64,000 bases of DNA, from assembly GCF_948329515.1 (NCBI RefSeq), contig NZ_CAOJCN010000001.1:554776-618775 (forward strand), written 5' to 3'. Source of the stretch: Cohnella rhizoplanae. Its GTDB lineage: Bacteria; Bacillota; Bacilli; Paenibacillales; Paenibacillaceae. Position 1 is the stretch's first letter. Each line of letters opens with the position of its first letter. The notes under the pieces were generated by a model, which saw nothing but the letters and a program-made list of their open reading frames with translations, did not search any database and was not told the origin of the DNA. Shown one piece after another: positions 24,981 through 34,586 of this stretch. The position numbers and the translations under genes were made by a program.

Positions 24981-25712
24981 ATGGATCAATCTGACAAGCG
25001 GAACGATAAGGAGCAGGCGGAGGCGTACGCCGCGCCGTCCGCGCCCGGCTCGCCTGCCGGCCTGACGCCTTCGGACGCGCCGCCTGCGGAGTCCGGCGAC
25101 AATGCGGCGCCTCCGGGCCCGCGAGCGGGCAACTCCAAGGCCGGCAAAGAAGTGGTCGAATGGGTAAAAGCGCTGGCGATCGCGGGCGTGCTCGTCATTC
25201 TGATCCGCTGGCTGCTTTTTAATCCGTTTATCGTAGACGGAGAGTCGATGCAGCCGAACTTCTGGAACGGCGAACGCATCATCGTCAACAAAGCCTTATA
25301 CGACATCCGCAAGCCGAAGGTCGGAGAGGTCATCGTATTCCACGTGCCGGACGAGCACAGGGACTACATCAAGCGCGTCATCGCCGTAGGCGGAGATACG
25401 GTCAAAGTACAGGGCGACGATATTTACGTCAACGGCAACAAGATCGAAGAGCCGTATCTGCAAGATACTTACGAAGAGATGCATGCGATCGGACAGCTGT
25501 ACAACGAAGAAAAATGGAGCAGCGACTTCCCGAACGAGACCTTTCCGGACGGAAAGGTGCCGGACGGCATGCTGTACGTCATGGGCGATAACCGTCCGAA
25601 CAGCAAGGACAGCCGAATGATCGGCTACGTGCCGACCGATCGCGTGGTCGGACGGGCCGAACTCGTCTTCTGGCCGCTCGACAAGATCAAATACATCGGC
25701 CGCGGATACTAA
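24981..25712 (+). CDS. lepB: Type I signal peptidase
   Basis: Cleaves signal peptides on the outer face of the membrane. The 243-residue protein has a cytosolic Pro/Ala/Ser-rich tail of about 55 residues, one membrane segment (about 62-80), then the S26 catalytic domain: nucleophile Ser89 in DGESMQPN, general base Lys131 in KRVIAVGGDT, and MGDNRPNSKDSR. The long tail is unusual compared with B. subtilis Sip enzymes. A TATACT box at 24947-24952 may belong to its promoter, but no good -35 is seen. Confidence 0.95.
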   Translation: MDQSDKRNDKEQAEAYAAPSAPGSPAGLTPSDAPPAESGDNAAPPGPRAGNSKAGKEVVEWVKALAIAGVLVILIRWLLFNPFIVDGESMQPNFWNGERIIVNKALYDIRKPKVGEVIVFHVPDEHRDYIKRVIAVGGDTVKVQGDDIYVNGNKIEEPYLQDTYEEMHAIGQLYNEEKWSSDFPNETFPDGKVPDGMLYVMGDNRPNSKDSRMIGYVPTDRVVGRAELVFWPLDKIKYIGRGY

Positions 25713-25805
25713 GCCGGGCTTGACGCTCCCTCGTCTCTGCCCATGGGCGACGGAAGCCGCGCAGCCTGCGCGTTCCGAGGCGCACACACAAGGAGGCCGT
25801 TTCAT

Positions 25806-26666
25806 TTGACCATCCAATGGTTCCCCGGTCACATGACCCGGGCCAAAAGGCAGATCGAAGAAAAGCTCAAGCTGATCGATGTCGTATTCGAGCTCCTGGA
25901 CGCTCGTATTCCCGAAGCCAGCCGGAACCCGATGATCGACGAGATCATCGGCAGCAAGCCCAGGCTCATCCTGCTCAACAAGGCGGATCTGGCCGACCCG
26001 GCCGCCAACGCGAGCTGGCTGGCGCATTACCAGTCGCTCGGGCACAGCGCGCTTCTGATCGACGCGAGTACCGGCACGGGCGTCAAGGACATTGCGGTAC
26101 GCGTCCAGGCGCTGCTCCAGGAGAAGATCGACCGGCAGATCGCCAAGGGCATGAAGCCGCGGCCGGCCCGCGCGCTGATCGTCGGCATCCCGAACGTAGG
26201 GAAATCGACGCTGATCAACAAGCTCGCCGGGCGCAGCGCGGCCGTGACGGGCGACAAGCCGGGCGTCACCAAGGGGCAGCAATGGATCCGGACGGGCGGC
26301 GGCTTGGAGTTGCTGGATACGCCGGGCATTCTATGGCCCAAGTTCGAGGATCCCGTCGTCGGGTTCCGGCTGGCCGCGACGGGCGCGATCAAGGAGGAAG
26401 TCCTCCATGTGGACGAGGTCGGTTGCACGCTGATCCGTTACCTGGCGAAGGGATACCGGGATACGCTGATCGAACGTTACGGTCTGAACGAGCTTCCGGC
26501 GGACATCCCGGACACCGCGGCCGCAGCCGAGGTGCTGTCGGATATCGGACGGCGGCGCGGCTGTCTCGGCAGCGGCGGCCATGTCGACTACGACAAGGCG
26601 GCCGGCGTACTGCTGCGGGATCTGAGATCCGGCAAGCTGGGGCGCATATCGCTCGAAACGCCGTAA
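25806..26666 (+). CDS. rbgA: Ribosome biogenesis GTPase RbgA (YlqF)
   Basis: Assembles the late 50S subunit. It is a circularly permuted GTPase: G4 NKADL (58-62) comes before the P-loop GIPNVGKST (127-135) and G3 DTPG. The N-terminus IQWFPGHMTRAKRQIEE is typical. TTG 25806 is the start: AGGAGG (25791-25796) lies 9 nt upstream and the product is 286 aa; the upstream in-frame ATG at 25743 would add 21 unrelated residues. It is followed directly by a terminator. Confidence 0.96.
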   Translation: MTIQWFPGHMTRAKRQIEEKLKLIDVVFELLDARIPEASRNPMIDEIIGSKPRLILLNKADLADPAANASWLAHYQSLGHSALLIDASTGTGVKDIAVRVQALLQEKIDRQIAKGMKPRPARALIVGIPNVGKSTLINKLAGRSAAVTGDKPGVTKGQQWIRTGGGLELLDTPGILWPKFEDPVVGFRLAATGAIKEEVLHVDEVGCTLIRYLAKGYRDTLIERYGLNELPADIPDTAAAAEVLSDIGRRRGCLGSGGHVDYDKAAGVLLRDLRSGKLGRISLETP

Positions 26667-26680
26667 AGCTGTAAAAGGGT

Positions 26681-26709
26681 TCGCCGACGCAAGTCGGCGA
26701 GCTTTTTTT
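26681..26709 (+). terminator. Rho-independent terminator of rbgA
   Basis: TCGCCGAC (26681-26688), GCAA tetraloop, GTCGGCGA (26693-26700), then GC and seven T. Confidence 0.93.
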
Positions 26710-26773
26710 ATAGCAAGACGAAGGCCTGGGGTTAAGGCGTCGTACACGCGTATTTTTAGACAACTGAAAAGGG

Positions 26774-26802
26774 TTGCCGGATCGGTCAAGTTGTCGGACA
26801 AT
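26774..26802 (+). promoter_or_regulatory. Possible promoter of rnhB with overlapping palindrome
   Basis: TTGCCG (26774-26779), 17-bp spacer, GACAAT (26797-26802), each matching consensus at four of six positions. The palindrome TTGTC-G-GACAA (26791-26801) overlaps the -10 box. A promoter is expected here because a terminator precedes. Confidence 0.4.
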
Positions 26803-26870
26803 AGAAACAAACGTCGCAAAATCGCAAGAAACGGAAAAAAGGGCGGAAGATTGCGTACCGAAGGCGGTAG

Positions 26871-27512
26871 ATGCGTTTGAAGACAGAAGAAATCATCGAT
26901 AGATTGACGTACGAACGAGAGCTCTGGACCGGCGGAATCGGTGCGATCGCCGGCGTGGACGAGGTGGGAAGAGGCTGTTTGTTCGGCGACGTCGTCGCGG
27001 CGGCCGTCATTTTGCCGCAAGGGCTCGTGCTCGAGGGGATCAACGATTCCAAGCAGCTGAGCGAAAAAAAGCGGGACGAGCTGTACGACGTCATCCTCGC
27101 GAACGCGGTCGCCTGGGCGGTCGGCCGCGTCGATGCCGAGACGATCGACCGGATCAATATTCGGCAGGCTTCCCGACTCGCGATGAAGCTGGCCGTGGAA
27201 AAGCTGTCCGTAACCCCGGAGCATCTGCTGATCGACGCGGAGACGGTCGAGCTCCCGTTCCCGCAGACGAAGATCATCAAGGGCGATATGCTCAGCCAAT
27301 CGATCGGCGCTGCGTCCATCGTCGCCAAGGTGACCCGCGACCGATTGTGCGCGGAGATCTGGGACGTGAATTACGCGGGCTACGGCATTAAGGATCACAA
27401 GGGCTATGCGACCAAGGTCCATCGGGACGCGCTTCTGTCGCTCGGACCTACGCCGCTTCACCGAAGGTCGTTTTTATCCAAATATGCCGTGGAGCAGCAG
27501 ACATTATTTTAA
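26871..27512 (+). CDS. rnhB: Ribonuclease HII
   Basis: Removes ribonucleotides and RNA from RNA-DNA hybrids. The 213-residue protein has the catalytic start GVDEVGRG (Asp30, Glu31) and the third acidic residue in LLIDAETV (about 124). The end motif KVTRDRL...YGIKDHKGYATKVHRDAL is typical. The segment after DEVGRG reads CLFGDVV where most RNase HII proteins have PLAGPVV. The ribosome site before the ATG is weak (AAGGCGG). Confidence 0.93.
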   Translation: MRLKTEEIIDRLTYERELWTGGIGAIAGVDEVGRGCLFGDVVAAAVILPQGLVLEGINDSKQLSEKKRDELYDVILANAVAWAVGRVDAETIDRINIRQASRLAMKLAVEKLSVTPEHLLIDAETVELPFPQTKIIKGDMLSQSIGAASIVAKVTRDRLCAEIWDVNYAGYGIKDHKGYATKVHRDALLSLGPTPLHRRSFLSKYAVEQQTLF

Positions 27513-27602
27513 CGGAATGTCGATCCGCATCCGATATAGCATACATAAGTAAGCCGTGCCGCGGAGTCTTCGCGGACGGGGGAGCGGGAGGAGACGGTCA
27601 TC

Positions 27603-29489
27603 GTGGACATGAACATCGGTTCGCTCATGCGGGCGCTGACCAAGGACAGCCAGCCCGCGGACGTCAAGGCGCTCGAGCTCCGTATCGGCCAGATCGTGCG
27701 AGGCGTCCTCGTCGAGATCCTGGAGGGTCAAGACGCGCTGATGAACATCAACGGCGTGCCGGTCCGTGCCAGGCTCGAGGCGCCCATGTCCGTCGGGCAG
27801 AGCACGCTGCTGCAGGTGCGGCCTGAATCCGCATCGGGGCTAATCTCCCTTCAGCCGCTGGCGGACGCCACGCAGGCGGGCGCTGCAGCAGAGCTGCTCG
27901 GCCGGGAAGGCGTAAAAGCGTTCGGCCTGCCTGAACAGGCGTGGAGCCGGGAGCTGCTGCGCGGTCTCTCGCGCGACGGCTATCCCGTCGCGCGAGAGAC
28001 CGCCGACTGGTTCAAGCAGGCGGCCGCAGCCATGCCGCCGGGCTCGGACGCGCAGGAATGGATGAGCGCGGCCGGCGTTGTGTTCAGGCGCGGGCTGCAA
28101 CCGACGGAGGCGACCATCGGTTCGCTCCGGCAGGCGCTGTACGGAGCGCCGTTGCACGAGCAGCTGTCGGCGATGGCGGAGCAAGCTGAAGCTGCGGCGG
28201 CGAATTCGTCGGCCAAGCCTGAGGTGGCCGAGGGGGCCAGGCGTGCGTTGCAGCTGCTGCGCGAGGTATCCGCGCTGATCGGCGGCGCGGCGGATGTCGA
28301 GCCGGGCGATGGCGCCGCCGGCGGCGGGGCCGCTGCCGAAGGCGCGGGCACCGGCAGGGCCGTGAAGCTGGACGCCGAGGCGCCGTCTCTCGCGGCGCGC
28401 GGGATGGCTGAGCGAGAGCAGGCGGGTCCGGGGCAGGCGCCAGGGGCGGCCGCGATCCGGGGGAGCGAGGCGGGCCGTGCGATCGGTGCGGGCGGCGCGA
28501 GCGATGCGGTCCGCGGCGAGGCGGCGGTGCCGGGTGAGGCGCCGGAGCAGGCGCAGTCCGTTAAAGGCGCGCAGGGTCAAGGCGCATCCGCCGAGGCGAC
28601 TGCGCGGCGCGACATCGCTGCGGCTGCGGGACCTCCGCGCGATGCGGGCACGCCTCCGCGCGATGCGATGGGGGGCGCGATGCGCGCCTCTCTGACTGAG
28701 GACGCGGATGCGCCGTCCGCTCCCCGTCGGGCGGCGGGCGATGCTTCGGGAGCGGCGGCCGCCGCGGCGGGCAAGCCGGCAGACGACGCCCCATGGATCG
28801 GGAGGCTGCTAAGCGCGCTTGGCGCGAGCCACGAGCATATCGCGCTCAAGAGCGGCGTTTGGTCCGAGCTGCAAGGCGGTGCCCAAGCGCCCGCCGGGCC
28901 TTTTGCCGATGGCATGGGCGCTGAGCAGACGGACTCGCTCAAGAGCGCCCTCCTCGGTCTCTCGGCGATGGAGGACGCTCCGCCGTCGCTGCGCGAAGCC
29001 GCGCAAAACCTAGTGCAGCAGATCACCGGACAGCAGCTGCTGCTGTCGGCCGAGCGTCAAAATACGGCCATGATGAGCCATATGACGCTTTTCGTCCCGA
29101 TGAAGGGCAAGGACGGGGATACGACTGCCAAGGTTCATATCGAAGCGCGCCGGGGACGGCGGGGCGAATGGGACGCGGACAATTGCAGGCTGCTGTTCGA
29201 TCTCGACATGCGCTATATGGGGCGAACCATAGTGGACGTCCAGGTGGTAGACAAGTCGGTGTCGCTTCGTCTGCTGAACGATAGACCCGAAGTGGCCGAG
29301 TTGATCGAGGGAGCAAGAGAAGAAGCCGCCGAAGGTCTCGGCTCGGCGGGCTACAAGCTCATGTCTTTGACGGCCGCGCCATATCCGGCGGGAACCGCCG
29401 CCGAAGCGGGGGCGCCGGAAGCGAGCGCGGCACCCGCGCAGGGCGCGTATGCGGCCAAGCCGTACAAAGGCATCGATTATCGGGCGTAA
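27603..29489 (+). CDS. FliK-like protein YlqG
   Basis: Protein of 628 aa with a structured N-terminus (residues 1-80, ELRIGQIVRGVLVEILEGQDALMNINGVPVRARLE split), a very long Ala/Gly/Glu/Pro linker (roughly 215-400) and a C-terminal domain like flagellar hook-length protein FliK (FDLDMRYMGRTIVDVQVVD, SVSLRLL). B. subtilis has ylqG at the same place; its role is not established. The GTG start has GGGAGGAG (27586-27593) 9 nt upstream. It is followed by an FlhB-C-like gene, so the pair mirrors FliK-FlhB. It carries a 19-bp perfect palindrome at 27961-28003. Confidence 0.78.
   Translation: MDMNIGSLMRALTKDSQPADVKALELRIGQIVRGVLVEILEGQDALMNINGVPVRARLEAPMSVGQSTLLQVRPESASGLISLQPLADATQAGAAAELLGREGVKAFGLPEQAWSRELLRGLSRDGYPVARETADWFKQAAAAMPPGSDAQEWMSAAGVVFRRGLQPTEATIGSLRQALYGAPLHEQLSAMAEQAEAAAANSSAKPEVAEGARRALQLLREVSALIGGAADVEPGDGAAGGGAAAEGAGTGRAVKLDAEAPSLAARGMAEREQAGPGQAPGAAAIRGSEAGRAIGAGGASDAVRGEAAVPGEAPEQAQSVKGAQGQGASAEATARRDIAAAAGPPRDAGTPPRDAMGGAMRASLTEDADAPSAPRRAAGDASGAAAAAAGKPADDAPWIGRLLSALGASHEHIALKSGVWSELQGGAQAPAGPFADGMGAEQTDSLKSALLGLSAMEDAPPSLREAAQNLVQQITGQQLLLSAERQNTAMMSHMTLFVPMKGKDGDTTAKVHIEARRGRRGEWDADNCRLLFDLDMRYMGRTIVDVQVVDKSVSLRLLNDRPEVAELIEGAREEAAEGLGSAGYKLMSLTAAPYPAGTAAEAGAPEASAAPAQGAYAAKPYKGIDYRA
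27961..28003 (+). repeat. 19-bp perfect palindrome within ylqG
   Basis: Arms 27961-27979 and 27985-28003 are exact reverse complements around a 5-nt CTATC loop. It encodes the stretch RGLSRDGYPVARETA. There is no T-run, and it is 1.5 kb from the gene end, so it is not a terminator. Confidence 0.88.
28632..28667 (+). repeat. 15-bp direct repeat in the ylqG linker
   Basis: CCTCCGCGCGATGCG occurs at 28632-28646 and 28653-28667, giving PPRDAGTPPRDAMG. It is part of the disordered linker and probably a slippage product. Confidence 0.7.
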
Positions 29490-29520
29490 AGGACATTTTG
29501 AAGCGCAAGGTGGGATGCAT

Positions 29521-29889
29521 ATGGATCGACCGAGGGAGAGCCGCCGTCAGGGTGACGACGGCGACCGCGCGGACGCCGCCCGAGACGGAGGCAGAGGCGA
29601 ACGATACGTGCCGCGCAAGGCCGTCGCGCTGAAATACAATCCCGAGGCGCGGTCGGCGCCTGTCGTCGTCGCCAAGGGCAAGGGGGCCGTCGCCGACGAG
29701 ATATTGAAGCGCGCGGCGGAGAACGGCGTTCCCGTCCAGGAGGATGCGTCGCTGGTGGAGGTGCTGTCCAAGCTCGATCTGGAGCAGGAGATTCCGCCGG
29801 AGCTGTACCAGCTCGTCGCTGAGGTGCTGAGCTTCGTTTACCGTTCGGACAAGCGTGCGGGCTCGAGGGACGGAGGCGATCGGAGTTGA
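29521..29889 (+). CDS. FlhB C-terminal-domain-like protein YlqH
   Basis: A 122-residue soluble protein matching only the cytosolic C-terminus of FlhB/YscU. AVALKYNPEARSAPVVVAKG and LYQLVAEVLSFVY align with FAVALQYDAARMDAPRVIAKG and LFQAVAEVLAYVY of the true FlhB in this window. The FlhB autocleavage motif NPTH is replaced by YVPR. ATG 29521 has AAGGTGGG at 29506-29513; ATG 29515 is too close to it. Its partner gene upstream is FliK-like, suggesting an interacting pair. The stop overlaps the yraN start (TTGA). Confidence 0.85.
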   Translation: MDRPRESRRQGDDGDRADAARDGGRGERYVPRKAVALKYNPEARSAPVVVAKGKGAVADEILKRAAENGVPVQEDASLVEVLSKLDLEQEIPPELYQLVAEVLSFVYRSDKRAGSRDGGDRS

Positions 29890-30281
29890 CGGATGGACCT
29901 ACACCGGATCGTAGACGGCCGGACGAACGCAAAATGCGCGGAGACGCCGCCGAAGCGGCAGCGGCAGCGTATTTGCTGCGAAAAGGGTATACGATCCGCG
30001 AACGGAACTGGCGCTGCCGAACCGGAGAACTGGACTTGATCGCGGCGGACGGCGAAGTGAACGTCATCGTAGAAGTGCGATCGCGAAGGGCAAGCGGACG
30101 TTTCGGCTCCGCCGTAGAGGCGGTCACGCCGCGCAAGTGCGCGCAGGTTCGGGCGACGGCGCAGGTATATTTGCGCTTCGCCGGGCTGGAGGGCGCAAGA
30201 GTCAGGTTTGACGTCGTCGCAGTGACTTACGACGGCATGGGCAGTTTTACGGAGATTAGACATCTTCCAGGGGCATTTTGA
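29886..30281 (+). CDS. YraN family (UPF0102) nuclease-like protein
   Basis: A 131-residue protein of the restriction-endonuclease-like fold. GDAAEAAAAAYLLRKGYTIRERNWRCR is followed by the putative catalytic GELDLIAADG and VIVEVRSRR (Asp/Glu and E-x-R). The TTG start overlaps the ylqH stop and has GGAGG upstream. YraN genes are often near dprA and comM, as here. The biochemical role is not established. Confidence 0.9.
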   Translation: MTDGPTPDRRRPDERKMRGDAAEAAAAAYLLRKGYTIRERNWRCRTGELDLIAADGEVNVIVEVRSRRASGRFGSAVEAVTPRKCAQVRATAQVYLRFAGLEGARVRFDVVAVTYDGMGSFTEIRHLPGAF

Positions 30282-30316
30282 AGTGTAATATAAGAATAGA
30301 GCAACTACATTTCCGG

Positions 30317-30331
30317 CAACCTGGAAGGTTG
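30317..30331. promoter_or_regulatory. Palindrome overlapping the comM -35 box
   Basis: CAACCT-GGA-AGGTTG, a perfect 6+3+6 inverted repeat, overlaps the first bases of the -35 box at 30329. The position would suit a repressor or activator; the factor is unknown. Confidence 0.4.
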
Positions 30332-30357
30332 ACAAGCGGCTGCCGCGACTTTAGACT
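30329..30357 (+). promoter_or_regulatory. Promoter of comM
   Basis: TTGACA (30329-30334), 17-bp spacer, TAGACT (30352-30357) in the 163-bp gap before comM. Confidence 0.6.
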
Positions 30358-30444
30358 GACTTTATAGCTTAAATGATACGGAATGCAGGGAAGCACCTTG
30401 CTCCGGCGACGAATATCCGTTGCGGAGGGAAGGTGTATTTTTGT

Positions 30445-32133
30445 ATGTATTGCAAGCTGCTCAGCGCCATCGTTTTCGGGGTCGAAGGCAGGCTCATCGA
30501 GGTAGAAGTCGACATATCAGCGGGTCTGCCGCAAGTTCACGTGGTCGGATTGCCCGATCCCGCCGTTCGCGAGTCGATCGACCGCGCGCGCGCGGCTATT
30601 CAGAATGCAGGAATGAAATTTCCGCTCGACCGCATTACGGTCAACCTGGCGCCGGCAGATATGCGCAAGCAAGGCAGCGCGTTCGATCTGGCGATCGCCG
30701 CGGGCATCCTGTGCGCCAGCGGCCAGATGCATGCTGATGCGCTGGCCGGCGCCCTCATCATCGGGGAACTCTCGCTCAACGGGGAGGTGAAGGCGGTGCC
30801 CGGCGTATTGGCGATGGCGGAGCGCGCGAGATCGGAAGGGCTTCAGCGAGTTTACGTACCGCCAGCCAGCGCGCACGAGGCCGGACTGATCGAGGGAATC
30901 GAAGTCGTATCCGTCGGGTCGCTGTCGGACTGGATTCGCGGCAGAAGCATGCGATCGGCGGAGAAGATCGAGGCGTCGAGCGTGGATGAACGTGGACGCG
31001 GACCGTCGCCGGGAGCGGCGCCCGATCTGGCGGACGTCACCGGCCAGCTGCAAGGTAAGCGGGCGCTGCTCATCGCGGCAGCGGGCATGCACAACCTATT
31101 GTTCATCGGTCCGCCCGGCACGGGCAAGACGATGCTGTGCCGGAGGCTGCCATCGCTTCTGCCGCCCCTTGCCGACGAGGAGGCGCTGGAGGTGACTAAG
31201 ATCTATAGCGTGAGCGGCAAATTTCCGGGCGCCCGCGCCGGCCTGATCCGGGAGCGCCCCTTCCGATCGCCCCACCATACGATCTCGACCTCGGGATTGA
31301 TCGGCGGCGGTCCCGTGCCGAAGCCCGGGGAGGTGACGCTCGCGCACCGGGGCGTGCTTTTTCTGGACGAGCTGCCGGAGTTCGGGCGAAGCGCGCTCGA
31401 GTCGCTCCGGCAGCCGCTGGAGGATCGTCACGTTACGATCGGCAGGGCGCGTGGCGTAACGCGCTTCCCAGCCGGCTTCATGCTGGCCGCGGCGATGAAT
31501 CCATGCGCTTGCGGATACTGGGGCGGCGACGAGAGCGAGCAGCCGTGTACATGCTCGGTCGGCTCTCTGGCCCGCTACCGCGCCAGAATGTCGGGTCCGC
31601 TGGCGGATCGGATCGATCTCCAGGTCGAACTGCCCAGGCAGCCTATCAGTTTTCGGGCCGGCAGCCTGAGCTCGGCGGATGCGAGAGACATGCTGGGCGT
31701 CGCCTATGCGAGGCAGAGCAGGCGTTACGCGGATGCGGGCATACGCTGGAACAGCGAGCTCTCCGGCGGCATGCTGGCCGTACACGCGCGCCTGGCCAGC
31801 GATGCCGAATCGCTGCTGACGGGCATGTACAGCAGACTCGGGCTCAGCTATCGCGCCCACGATCGGATATTGAAGTTGTCCCGTACGATCGCGGATCTGG
31901 CGGACAGCGACGACGTGCTGCTCGAGCATGTCGCGGAAGCCGTCCAATACCGCTCGCTGGACAGGCAAACGCCTAGCTTCGGGACGCCGGAACGCGGCGA
32001 ACGGCCGGACCAAGCGAAGGGTAACAATGAAGATGCCGCGTCGGCGCAACGCGAGAGCACGGGGCGTGCGAACCATGCTAAACCGCTGCCTGCGGAGTCC
32101 CGCGTAAAGCCTAGAATCGGAGGCATTCTTTAG
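30445..32133 (+). CDS. comM: YifB/ComM family Mg-chelatase-like AAA+ ATPase
   Basis: In naturally competent bacteria ComM is a hexameric helicase that extends branch migration during transformation. The 562-residue protein has the N-terminal ChlI-like domain (SAIVFGVEGRLIEVEVDIS, GLPDPAVRESIDRARAA), Walker A GPPGTGKT, Walker B VLFLDELPEF, and the Cys-rich NPCACGYWGG...CTCS. I start at ATG 30445 with GGAGGGAAGGTG at 30424-30435; the upstream in-frame ATG at 30373 would add 24 unrelated residues. A charged tail of about 50 residues follows the AAA+ C-terminal domain. Confidence 0.93.
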   Translation: MYCKLLSAIVFGVEGRLIEVEVDISAGLPQVHVVGLPDPAVRESIDRARAAIQNAGMKFPLDRITVNLAPADMRKQGSAFDLAIAAGILCASGQMHADALAGALIIGELSLNGEVKAVPGVLAMAERARSEGLQRVYVPPASAHEAGLIEGIEVVSVGSLSDWIRGRSMRSAEKIEASSVDERGRGPSPGAAPDLADVTGQLQGKRALLIAAAGMHNLLFIGPPGTGKTMLCRRLPSLLPPLADEEALEVTKIYSVSGKFPGARAGLIRERPFRSPHHTISTSGLIGGGPVPKPGEVTLAHRGVLFLDELPEFGRSALESLRQPLEDRHVTIGRARGVTRFPAGFMLAAAMNPCACGYWGGDESEQPCTCSVGSLARYRARMSGPLADRIDLQVELPRQPISFRAGSLSSADARDMLGVAYARQSRRYADAGIRWNSELSGGMLAVHARLASDAESLLTGMYSRLGLSYRAHDRILKLSRTIADLADSDDVLLEHVAEAVQYRSLDRQTPSFGTPERGERPDQAKGNNEDAASAQRESTGRANHAKPLPAESRVKPRIGGIL

Positions 32134-32184
32134 GCTGCGCGCATTCCGAGGGATGCATGCCACAGGCTAACTTTGGGATATTCT

Positions 32185-32216
32185 AAGGAGAGAAGCGTCC
32201 ATCCGTTCTCCCTTTT
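32185..32216 (+). terminator. Possible terminator after comM
   Basis: AAGG[A]GAGAA (32185-32194) pairs with TTCTCCCTT (32206-32214), a 9-bp stem with one bulged A and an 11-nt loop, then a short T-run used partly by the stem. Confidence 0.5.
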
Positions 32217-32282
32217 AGATGAAATCGTTGCCAAAGTCATCTAATAATTTGATGAAAAACAGAGGAACGGCAAGAAAAAAAG

Positions 32283-32291
32283 TGATACAAT
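32283..32291 (+). promoter_or_regulatory. Extended -10 promoter of sucCD
   Basis: TGATACAAT (TGN plus TACAAT) lies 75 bp before sucC in an A-rich stretch. No good -35 is present at the right distance, which is acceptable for extended -10 promoters. Confidence 0.5.
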
Positions 32292-32365
32292 GGGTTAGGT
32301 TTGGTGCTTGTTCGAAGCGCCCAAAAGGTTGTTACGATGCGTTTTAAACGGGAGGATGCAGGGCC

Positions 32366-33526
<1,161 letters not shown>

Positions 33527-33553
33527 TCAGGGAGAACCGGGGAGTGTGAAGTC

Positions 33554-34480
33554 ATGAGCATCTTGATCGATAAAAATACGAAAGTCATTACCCAAGGCAT
33601 TACGGGGGCGACCGGCGCATTCCACGCCAAAGGCGCGCTTGATTACGGCACGCAGATGGTCGGCGGCGTTACGCCGGGCAAGGGCGGCCAAACGATCGAT
33701 TTTGATCTGGAAAACGGCACCAAGGTTACCCTGCCGATCTTCAATACGGTTCGGGAAGCCGTCGCGGAGACGGGCGCTACCGCGTCCGTCATCTACGTCG
33801 CGCCTCCATTCGCGGCAGATTCGATCATCGAGGCCGTCGATGCCGAGCTGGACCTCGTCATCTGTATCACCGAAGGCATTCCGGTGCTCGACATGGTCAG
33901 GGTCATGCGTTATATGGAAGGCAAGAAAACGCGCCTGATCGGACCGAACTGCCCGGGCGTCATCACGCCGGACGAGATCAAGATCGGCATCATGCCGGGA
34001 TATATCCATAAAAAAGGCCATGTAGGCGTCGTATCCCGTTCGGGTACGCTGACTTACGAAGCCGTCCATCAGTTGACGACTCGCGGCATCGGCCAATCGT
34101 CCGCTGTCGGCATCGGCGGAGACCCGGTCAAGGGCTCGGAGTTCATCGATATTTTGAACCTGTTTAATGAAGACCCGGACACGTACGCGGTCATTATGAT
34201 CGGCGAAATCGGCGGCACGGCCGAAGAAGAAGCGGCCGAGTGGGTCAAAGCCAACATGACAAAACCCGTCGTCGGCTTTATCGGCGGAGCGACGGCTCCG
34301 GCCGGCAAGCGCATGGGACATGCAGGCGCGATCATCTCCGGCGGCAAGGGTACGGCTGCGGAGAAGATCAAGGTACTGGAAGAGTGCGGCATTCGTGTCG
34401 CTCCGACGCCGTCCGACATGGGCGCGACGTTGGTTGCGGTCCTCGAAGAACGCGGCATGCTGGAAAAGTGCAAGAGCTAA
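33554..34480 (+). CDS. sucD: Succinyl-CoA ligase alpha subunit
   Basis: Binds CoA and carries the phosphorylated histidine. The 308-residue protein has the CoA Rossmann segment ([19 protein letters not shown]), [10 protein letters not shown], and [11 protein letters not shown] with the active-site His near residue 256. Slight overlap of spacing with sucC and the shared terminator at 34517-34556 show a two-gene operon. Confidence 0.98.
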   Translation: MSILIDKNTKVITQGITGATGAFHAKGALDYGTQMVGGVTPGKGGQTIDFDLENGTKVTLPIFNTVREAVAETGATASVIYVAPPFAADSIIEAVDAELDLVICITEGIPVLDMVRVMRYMEGKKTRLIGPNCPGVITPDEIKIGIMPGYIHKKGHVGVVSRSGTLTYEAVHQLTTRGIGQSSAVGIGGDPVKGSEFIDILNLFNEDPDTYAVIMIGEIGGTAEEEAAEWVKANMTKPVVGFIGGATAPAGKRMGHAGAIISGGKGTAAEKIKVLEECGIRVAPTPSDMGATLVAVLEERGMLEKCKS

Positions 34481-34516
34481 TCGTTTAACTGAAGACGCGA
34501 TTATCGGATAGGCAGG

Positions 34517-34556
34517 CAGCCTTCCGCGCTCCTTACGGAGTGTGGAAGGCTGTTTT
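34517..34556 (+). terminator. Rho-independent terminator of sucCD
   Basis: CAGCCTTCC (34517-34525) pairs with GGAAGGCTG (34544-34552), the inner GCGCTCC/GGAGTGT extends it with wobble pairs, and TTTT follows. Confidence 0.92.
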
Positions 34557-34586
34557 GCGTTTTCATGAACGGAGAGGGGATTCGGA

